From contig NC_065532.1 of the NCBI RefSeq assembly GCF_020184175.1, positions 11,966,001-12,030,000 of the forward strand: a stretch of 64,000 nt of DNA, in the 5' to 3' direction. This stretch comes from Aphis gossypii. Taxonomy: Eukaryota > Arthropoda > Insecta > Hemiptera > Aphididae. This document shows positions 54,901-64,000 of this stretch, in pieces (position 1 is the stretch's first letter; the number at the start of each line of letters is the position of its first letter). Under the pieces are notes generated by a model, which was not told where the DNA came from, did not search any database, and saw nothing but the letters and a program-made list of their open reading frames with translations. Both the position numbers and the translations under genes were made by a program.

Positions 54901-57000
54901 TTTGAGTCGTGTGATTAATCATTAGTAAAACATTATAATATAAAATACTTAATATAATATGTGTACGTGGTATATATACAATATAACATACCATATTTTT
55001 ATATTATACGTTTATATATACATTTACAGCATTGCGGTGGATCATTAGATTTTCATTAGGCTTAAATATTAAACCTGTCCTTCGCCAATGGAAGTGGTAG
55101 GAAAAATATAATTCCATTTACTTGACATGAAACTAACACAAATTGCTTACACGTCGTAGTTGAGTGTAACACGAAGAAATCTTCCATAACATAATCAAAA
55201 TATATATTTATATATTTTATTATAGTACTATTTACGATGAACACACGTAGATTCAGTAAATAATATTTCGAGAAAGAATTTTACTGACTTTACACTATGG
55301 AATGTTACGTTACCAAATAATAAATTGAGAGATTTCCACGACGTTATAGATTATAAGCAAATCTAGGAATCTAAATTGGTTTCATGATGATGCGTTGGAT
55401 ACAACTTTAAATTTTAATTTTCAAATCTACCAAACATAAAAATAAAATTCATCACACATACCTATTTAAAATGAATGAAATACTTTGTTTCTTGTAAATC
55501 AAATTATTGCACTTTTAAAAATAAAGCAACAATTTTTTTTTAGTGAAATATACATTTCAATAGTCAAAATATGTCGATATTATTGGATTAATACTTTTGT
55601 AGAATCAGCCGAATATATAATACATTATTAATTCAAAATTACTTTAAGGCTTTTATCAATTAGTAAAATATAATAATTATATTATACTTTTTCAATAATT
55701 TTTGTGAGTGCAAAAATATAATAGAAAACTTATTTTATACAATGAATTTAAGGAAAATTTTGACAACTACAAAACATCATTAGTATTTTATTCAATGAAT
55801 TTACAAAGCAAGTTTGTTATTTTCACCGTGTTTAAAAAAACGTACTTAAATAAATGAGTATTGTATTATCACATAAATCACGTAATTCACTATAGAAGTA
55901 GACAGGTGGGTATGCCAGATATTATGGTGAACACAAGTTTAGAACCATATAGTGATTTAATCAATTTTACAGCTGTTGTTTTAAAATTATTTACTATGAA
56001 CAAGTATCTTGTTTTTGGCTTACGCCCCTGTATACTGTATAATACTGTTAAGTTAGAATTTTAAAATTCATACTTTTGGATGTTGGAAAAATTTACCTTT
56101 GTTGAATTTCATCTGTGTTTCAAGCTGTTTTGAACATAGAATTAAAATATTTTATTTTTGGCGGCTTCTAGTTTGCAATGTAAATTTTTATATATCCTCA
56201 TACATTATTAATTTTTAACCATCTCCTCTGTGTTATTATTACTTTAATTTTTTGCACTTTAATTTAACTTATTACTATGATAAAAAAAAAATTTAAAAAA
56301 ATAATAATCTGATTTAAGGTATCTAAACTTCATATCACGATAATTCCAGAAAACTATGTATTGTTTAACGAGTATGAGAGTAGATATATTTTTTTAATGC
56401 TGAATAATATTAAAATATTTCAAATTGTTAAAATTATGTATTTATGTGAACTAAAATTTTTCAAAATACCATAAATAAAACACAATAATCAATAATAAAA
56501 CAATTAATGTACACATTTTAAAGTAATTTCTTTAAAGACATTACAATAATTTTTGTTTTGAGAAATTTGGTGAGCATTACGAATTACTATAGACGAGAAA
56601 AAAATAAATGCATAAATAATATAATCTGACGATATGACGATATAAAAACTATAACAAACTCCTCTTGGAATGTTTTTTTTTTTTTATTATTATTGAAAAA
56701 TCGATTTAATACCTTAAAATTTGACTTAAAAACACTCTAAAATCCCGCTTTTTATTACTTCCGCTTTAGTGAACTATTGGGACGAGTAGCAATTTTATTT
56801 TTTTGTTATTATTCATTTCTAATACGCAAAATCAATTATAAAAAGTTAGCGATTATAATATTATAATTGATAGTTTATTAAATTTTAATAATATAATAAT
56901 AATAATTTTAATAATAATATTTCAACTGCTATAACATTCTGAAAACGCTGTAAGCGCACACAAAACGTATTTATCTATAATGCTATTATACATACCGCGC
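48910..57000. other. AT-rich intergenic or intronic DNA, nothing firm
   Basis: There are long poly-T and poly-A tracts (51127-51143, 54162-54178) and short low-complexity frames. Small GC patches lie at 48.30-48.40 and 54.08-54.15 kb. Apart from a speculative two-exon short peptide at 52690-52883, no gene is supported. Confidence 0.55.
52690..52883 (+). CDS. Speculative two-exon short secreted peptide (38 residues)
   Basis: Exon 52690-52756 starts ATGTCGATAAAG and encodes a hydrophobic N-terminus (CLFGLAVYTLTCLIHY) that could be a signal peptide, ending at donor AACG|GTAAAA. An acceptor TTTTTAAAG precedes an exon from 52834 that adds GLFVPRDKEKEVVSRR and stops at TAA (52881-52883). Phase is consistent. 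No homologue is recognised, the donor is only moderate, and other acceptors nearby (52816, 52922) give different short ends. Chance is quite possible. Confidence 0.15.
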
Positions 57001-57560
57001 GATGTATAATAATGAAATATTTATGAATGCATTGTTTAATTTTCGCCAAAAATGCGCTTTGTTCACGCGGTAAAGTCGTGGTGGCGAACGCGAAAACGCC
57101 GGGAACTCGCGTATTCTAAAAGTAGCTTTTTATATAGGTTTACGTCGGAATCGCGTTATACGTTTCGACGGGACCGTCTTGTCGGGGCGTTGATTAACGT
57201 GGTTATTACTTGCAGAATAACGAGACCGGATCGAATAAGAACGAGAAAATTAATTAAACCGCCGCGCCATTCGAGAAGTCTTTATGATTAGCGCACGCGC
57301 TTTTATACTACGTAATATCGGTATTAACGCGCGAGAGAAATATTTGCACTCGAAACGGTTCAAAAAAAAATTAAAGACGTTCAATCGTATGAATATTACA
57401 AAATATATTATTATCCAGGTGTGAATTATTATTGACGCAGATGGGTGCGCCGCGCCGAAGCGACTGTATTACATGGATATCAAAATATTTCTGCAGGTCG
57501 TCGGTTTCGGCAGGTAGAGTTGCATCGCGTTATGATAAGAGCATAATATATATTGAATAA
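57000..57560. promoter_or_regulatory. CpG-dense islet
   Basis: CpG is dense over about 550 bp in an otherwise AT-rich background (GGCGAACGCGAAAACGCCGGG, GGGTGCGCCGCGCCGAAGCG). One arginine-rich open frame runs 57052-57291 on the plus strand but shows no known domain. At 57441 an ATG opens 73 nt (MGAPRRSDC...) up to a donor GGCAG|GTAGAG (exon end 57513). A promoter, possibly with a first exon, is the best interpretation. Confidence 0.4.
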
Positions 57561-58900
57561 CACAATTTGCATTGTATACATATTATAATAAACTACACAA
57601 CGGTATTGTACGAGCGTGACGTTTATAAGACGTACGACGTACGTCGTTGTATTAAACATTAATACGCCGTGCCTATATATTATTCTTTAAATTAGAAATA
57701 GGAACTTATCGATTTCGACGGAAGTGACTTGAAGCGTATATTTTTTATTAACCTTGAATGTATAGTTAGCAGAATGTATATACTCACTACGAATAGACAT
57801 AGTGATCCGAGATGCATAATTTTATGACTAATTTAATGAGTACAATATATAGAGTACTTTATAGTAATTATTATAACAATATTAATATATTATGCCCAAC
57901 TAGAAAATTTCTATACTGGTTAAAGAATACCATATAGATACATAGGATTTAAATATTAGATATTAATATAATTTATAAAATGCTATTATACTATACAGTT
58001 TATAGTATTAGAAATCGAATAGAATTTATAAACGTCCTCCGCTACAAGGCACGAAGAGAGCACTGGAGAAGTCACTTCCGTAGCCAACTTTAAAATATAA
58101 AAATTAATGAGTTTTAAACGTTATTCCGATTTCAATAGATTATGAGAGAATACTTTACACGTATTTTCGAAGAGATATTTTTATCTCGATTTGTTTGTAA
58201 CAATTTATATCTAAAATTGTATTCAGTCGTTATTGAAGCGTATACTAATTTCGTTTTACTTATACAGTTATTCTTACTTTTTATCGTAAGAATTTGATTT
58301 ATTTACTTGTGATTTATTGAAAAAATGAACACGTAGCAACGATGTAATGAACACACTAGCTATATAACCACGCTTAGTCATAATTTTCAGATTTCAGTTT
58401 TTCTTTACCATCACAGAACTTTTTATTCGAATTACTTTGATGAAATTGTTTTCCGTAATCAAATATAACATCTGACTGTAATGCCAGATTACAGAAAAAG
58501 TGTTCTTATACCAATTCAAAATATCATGAAAATTATTTTTTGAGAATAGATTGTCATTTCGTTTATTTTTATAAGCTTTTGATGTTGAAATTTTGACGAA
58601 ATTCATTAAGCATTACTTTGAAAACGGTATACACGTAAAATCTTCTTGGCAGTTGGCACTGTACTATAGATTTCTGAAAAGGATGAAATAGAGGTGAGTG
58701 AATATTTCTAAATATTAGTAGTGATATTCCAGAAAACCTAGTGACTCAACGCCACGTGGACATAAAATTGTATTGCTTGTCAACAATTTACGTTTTCGAA
58801 AAACGTTCTAAGATTTAATGGCTTATTTTTATTAAAAAAAATGAAAATTTACTGATAATATTATTCATATTCAATATAAATTTTTCGAACGTAGGTAATG
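57561..58900. other. Spacer with no supported gene
   Basis: A modest GC patch lies at 58.03-58.08 kb. Otherwise the DNA is AT-rich with short open frames only. Confidence 0.5.
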
Positions 58901-58904
58901 ATCT

Positions 58905-59093
58905 TTACATAATATTTTTATATGTAATACGTGTTGAAAATCTATCTTGGGCCACACACGACAGCGTCTCGCAGCACGCAATACATCCCTTCCAGTTCGT
59001 GTCACCAGGACTTTGAGGCTGTACAGCGACCACGTTAAGTTGTTCTCGCAACATTATATAGTACGTAAGCGGATCAACTTTTGGGCTCTCCAA
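58905..59093 (-). CDS. Unidentified open frame with coding-like composition, possible exon
   Basis: On the minus strand a 62-codon frame begins MESPKVDPLTYYIMLREQLN and contains a cysteine-rich piece WKGCIACCETLSCVAQD. Its base composition is clearly less AT-rich than its surroundings and amino-acid usage looks protein-like. I recognise no family and no well-placed splice sites or polyadenylation signal. It could be an exon of an unknown gene, a decayed coding fragment or part of a regulatory GC patch that extends to 59.24 kb. Confidence 0.25.
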   Translation of the reverse strand: MESPKVDPLTYYIMLREQLNVVAVQPQSPGDTNWKGCIACCETLSCVAQDRFSTRITYKNIM

Positions 59094-59249
59094 ATATCGA
59101 AAGTTACGATAATAATCGTTAGCCCGTAATCACCTGAACCGCTTTTGAATGTTCATTATGTTCGTGACCGGTTAAAAATCAGTCGAAGTTACAGAGACCC
59201 ACAGTTGGTCGACTTCCGAGATCGGTTCTAGTCGAAGTTGATATCCCCC

Positions 59250-62200
59250 GTGTTGAGTTTTTTTTTTAAATGTCTGGAGCTTAACTGTTCGCTCATTGGA
59301 TTTGTCGCGATAATATACCACACGACCATTTTCCAACACCAATTAACATATTATTATCATTATTCGTATGTGTCAAAGTTAATTATATTTAATAAAAATA
59401 AAAACATCAAAAACAAATAAAGCGTTATTTCAAATATCAATTATTATTATTGTAACACTCTCTTTACGCCTTAGTTATAAAATTAATTAACACTAATTTT
59501 TTCGAAAACTTAACTATAACCCCATGTCTGTATAACAGTGCGTTCTATATGAAGTACACCGCACAACTAGTCGCTATAGATTATCAATATTTTATACAAT
59601 AATATTATAAATCTAATTTATTATTTCAATTCCCAAAAAGCTTTTCAATAGCTATGAATAAACATACCTAGTATATTTATATAAAAACTGATAAAGTTAG
59701 TATTTTTTATTTTTATTTTTTTTTTTGACTTTTCAAATACATTTTTGCTGTAGTAATGTAGTCCAATCATTTACCAAGTGAATATTGATAACCATAGTCA
59801 ATAAACTGTTATATACCGCCGGAAACACCAAAACGCAGCGCAACATAGTGTTTACTTTGAGTACTTTGTCCTCACCACAATGTTGTATCGGATTTTCTAG
59901 TACAGTCGTATGATAATAATCTTCTGTATAAATGAATTAATGAAACACGATTCTCATGGTAAACCATCATAACGGTCAGTAAGGTTTCTATAATTTTTAC
60001 GTTCTTTTGGCGCTAAACCCGTTAACCCAGCTAACCGTAAGTTTAACCTTTCTGAATTGTTTTCTGTTTTAATTTTTACATAAAACTATGTAGGTATTAT
60101 AGTATACTTTCTAACAATGATAATAATATACCTATAATGAAAGGCTATTTAATTCAGAAACAAATTGCCAAGTCGCGTAGATGATGGAAATATCCTGCAC
60201 ATTTATCGCCATGCGTCGAGCAACAATAAATAACGTTAACAGAGAAACGTAGTATAAATAATACTTTCGTGTCCAAAAGACATAATATCGTATAGGTATA
60301 TTCGGAATAACCTTTGAGTGTTATAGTTCATAATATAGAGTGGACGAGTAGGTATAAGTTAATTTGACTTTGTTAAAAATGTCGGCTACACGATTTTGAC
60401 GAGAAGAACTAAACTTGTATAAGTAACTTAATAATTACAAGAAACTTGATGTATTTGAGTAAGTAAATTAATACAGCGTATATGATCAGAATACTGTATG
60501 TACAAGGAAAATTACGTAAGTCGAGTGTGTTCAATAATAATTATTGAGTGTGCTTCTTTTCTATGGCCAAATAATCTATTTAATATTGTAATAGTGTCTG
60601 TTTAATAGGACGACATATCGGTCATGTATCAGTGGCATCAAATGATCGGCTCCAATACATATACGTTTTGTGTTATGGGAACTACCGTGAAAAGAGAATC
60701 AAGTTAAGTTAAAGAACTTTCAAAGGAATAATCCAAGGATAGAGACAAAAGTGAATGCATGTAATATAGTGTGATTTGAAAATAAGATCAAACTTCTAAG
60801 TTTCTGGTGTAAGTTTAGTATAACGAGAAAAATGCAGTCCATTTCCAATTATAGAACTATAATCTGTATGCATGTACAATATCTATCTCTCGCTATATTT
60901 ATAAAGTAGTCACTGGTTGGATAATTGCAAACACCATACACAAATTACAAACTTTAAAAGTCGTACAAATTGCTCAAAAATCATAAATACTCGTGCTCCG
61001 TCCTGTTATAATTTTTAGATTATATTTTTCAATATTTAATTTACCACTAAACGGTAAAACTGTTTAAAAAAGCATAAATATTCGTTAAAAAAATTTCTAG
61101 GTAATAAATACGTCAGCGTTATTAATTTTAACTTCTTCATATTCCAAGAATGACATAAATCACACTAGACAATAAGAGCAATATAAATTAAGACTAAAAA
61201 AGACACATTTTTAATAATTGTTTGTCTAAACATTACATAAAGTAATTACAAAGAAATCATAATTTTTAATACTTATAGATTCTTTTACCAACATAATAAT
61301 AGGTATATAATATAGTTTTGATTTATAAAATTAAATTTTTTTATAGTCTATAAAATAGCACAACAATGTATTCACAATACAAACGAATTAAGTACAACAA
61401 GTACGTTTACGTCTACTCGTTGTTTGCTTTTCACCGTTGATATAATATTTTCTCTTGGTAAACTTTGAAAATAGCATTTTTGATTATGGCCCATAATATC
61501 AACATTTGTTACCAGTAGATAACGATAGTCGAATAAAGGAGACATTTATGATAAGTATTTTATCTGATGGTTGTAAGTAAAATTTCGGGCGCGCGAGATA
61601 CAATAATAATATAATCGCGGACGTAATGTCGAAACCGTAGATGAATACACGACGGGCAATGTTGTCTTACAAACGCTAAAGATAAGGAATGAAAAGGTCC
61701 CTCAATCATTTGCCACAAATTTAAGACGACGTAATATTATTACTTCTAACCTCTTAAATAATAATACATATAAAAATATTATTATGCGTGTTCATTTTTA
61801 TAATAGTAAGTATTATATGGCGAGTACAATGTATACGTACCTACAACATGTGTGTATAATGTTTTATTGAGTTATTTTAACGCGTCTATGTGGCTCACGA
61901 ACAATTTTTTTTTTTGTTTAATAATAATTTATTATATTAAAATAATATTACCAGTATTGTATTTTTAAACCACATTGAAAAATGTAACTATGATATTATT
62001 TTCGTTTATCAACGACAGTTTATTTTTTTTTTAAAAAAACATCCGAAATTATTAGGTGTAAACATCGATATGTATGTTTAATATTATGTGTACAAACATG
62101 TACACGTGAGTATATTTAACAATGTTGTTATAAGAATGTATTAACTGCATTCCTGGTACAGTACCATATTAGTCCAACGCGATAATTGAAATATATTAAA

Positions 62201-64000
62201 TTCAACGCATGTTAAATTAAACTTTTGAGTTAATAATTTAGTTTTTGTAGTGACTTTTATTATTTTTTCAATAGTTTGAAGTTGTATTATTATACATTTT
62301 TCTTTCAAACATTACTTCTGATGTTTAAATTGGAAGTTACGTAAAATACACAACAAAAGTACACATAAGTTTTACGTCCATGTAGTACTACCGATTTATC
62401 TAATAATCCTTATAAAATATTATACTATATTAGAACATAGTTTTTTCAATTTTCGAAAATTGTAGAAGCTAAATTATATAATAAAAAACTATATATAGTT
62501 GTAAAATATAGCTGTAAATATTAATCAGTACATGCTTATAGATTAACATGTTTAGTTTTATTTCACTACTGCCAGAAACGTTTTAAAATGACATATAACT
62601 GTCAGTTTTTTTTTTTAAACCACAATGTCTATAAAATATATTTAACAACGGAGTGCCAATAAATAATTTGTACATTCATATATTCATATAAATTTAAATT
62701 CACTTTAAATTTTTTATTAACAAAACGGCATTTCCAATTCTATGAAACATCCAATTTTATAATATTATTAGATTTACTAAAAAATTTTCTTCAGCAATGA
62801 TTTTTTATTGACTAAAAACATTTTAAAATTGAATACAGAATGTTTTTACTTTTAGTAATGACTACAACATATATTTTATTCTTTATTATAAACCAGAATA
62901 TTTTTCAGGGTACCTACCTCGACTTATAATAATCGAGTTTTTAACCAGTAGTTAATGTATCTATTATACACTTTTAAGTACATTAAATACTTTTTTAAGT
63001 ATTTAAAGTGTTGATGAGGAAAGAGAAGAGAATATTTCACAATCTATAAATACACTACTCTTCTCATTAAAACTTTAAATACTTATAGGTAACTATAATT
63101 AACTACTCTTCCAAAATTTGATTCTGTTTGTTTATATACATATATTGAAATACTCCGAATAATATTTTTAATGAAATTAATTAATAACGTGTTGTCTGAA
63201 AAATAATAAAAACTTTAAAAAATATTTTTTAAAAACATCAGTTTTTAAAATAAAGAGGATTTTGCGTTAAATAAATCACCCAAAACATGACACATATTAT
63301 TAGAATATAGAACTAATTTATATATTTTAAAGATATATACAAGATTATACACAGTTATAAGTCTAATAATGATTATGATGTATAATAAACTTACAAACAA
63401 AATTTTTGTTTTAACTATGAAATTACTCGTCCGTGTACTAAACAATAATCTGATTTTCTACGATGTTAAACTTTAAGTAGTTATCGTCTACAATATTATT
63501 ACTGCTTGTCATGATGTCTAGATGTTTAAATCAAAACAAATGAAAATAAAAATGTATTTTAGTTAGATTACAATATTATATGGTTTATGAGTGTGTTTAA
63601 AATTTAAATAACTGTTGTATTGCAAAGCATCCGTGTGTATTTAAGTAACTGTTTAAAAATACCGTAGTCTATCTTCCTTACCTTAAGTTTAAACTTATTT
63701 TTAGAAGTTCTGAACAATGGTTTCGATGCTCTAAGTAATTATAAAATATTATAAATAGTTTTTTGACTTCTTTGTAGATTAAAAAGAGGTCGTACCCGCA
63801 TATTGTATTGCCTCCGTCTAACTAACGCATACTAACTAACCAAAACTTAAAATGTTGTATAACAATAATGTTATGATACTTTTTAACCTATAAATATTAT
63901 TTTTATCTACATTATTTGTATATTATTAACAGTTTTAGAATTTTAGATAATCAAGTTTTTATTATGAAAAAAAAATAAAATAAAATAAGCAAGTATCCAC
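59250..64000. other. AT-rich intergenic or intronic DNA, nothing firm
   Basis: No exon, RNA gene or transposon end is recognised. Slight GC patches occur at 59.81-59.90, 60.00-60.05 and 61.58-61.69 kb (GGGCGCGCGAGATAC). Simple TTA and poly-T tracts are scattered. Confidence 0.55.

Noticed and set aside
1..64000. CRISPR arrays, rRNA genes, integrated viral or bacterial genes
   Set aside because: I looked for regularly spaced repeats, conserved rRNA blocks and long intronless reading frames and saw none.

Overview
This window is AT-rich eukaryotic nuclear DNA with long intergenic or intronic stretches, small spliced exons, GT-AG introns and many AT, TG and homopolymer tracts. The best guess is an aphid or close hemipteran relative. 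That rests on the composition, on the recurring GGTACCTA-type words and on a dispersed repeat carrying an 'AACGATTCTGA'-like motif that I associate with aphid genomes. It is inference, not proof. There is no sign of bacterial gene organisation, CRISPR arrays, rRNA or recognisable tRNAs.

Layout. (1) 1-3622, minus strand: most of PANK4, rebuilt here from ten exons. It has a pantothenate-kinase-like domain fused to a DUF89 phosphatase domain, and its C-terminal end runs off the left edge. A non-coding leader exon and a probable promoter follow up to about 4130. (2) 4373-4796: an apparently perfect 202-bp tandem duplication. (3) About 4.8-34.8 kb: a gene-poor, AT-rich stretch with repeat relics (15.86-16.44 and 27.53-28.06 kb), a good foldback element (20971-21132) and a few GC- and CpG-richer islets (12.3-12.6, 17.1-17.6, 19.0 and 20.1 kb). 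(4) About 34.8-41.9 kb: three GC/CpG-rich islands containing strong plus-strand splice donors (after 35542, 39749, 41801 and 41921). The last one ends a possible 12-codon first coding exon. Together they look like alternative first exons of a plus-strand gene whose body I cannot locate. (5) 43784-46998, minus strand: a complete DZIP1/Iguana-like gene, with a C2H2 zinc finger, a coiled coil and a Ser/Lys-rich tail. It is flanked on both sides by copies of one dispersed repeat family, and a 178-bp hAT-type MITE with a perfect 8-bp target-site duplication lies just upstream. (6) 48.9-64 kb: again AT-rich and gene-poor, with a CpG-dense islet at 57.0-57.56 kb and an open, coding-like patch at 58.9-59.1 kb.

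The two firm genes are functionally unrelated. PANK4 acts in coenzyme A and pantetheine metabolism. DZIP1-like proteins act at the ciliary base, which in insects means sensory neurons and sperm. If the plus-strand promoter islands belong to one gene that continues to the right, the DZIP1-like gene would sit inside its intron on the opposite strand. I did not find a single convincing undescribed system. The most informative observations are the retained kinase catalytic residues in PANK4, the dated-looking MITE insertion, the tandem duplication and the stacked first-exon candidates.
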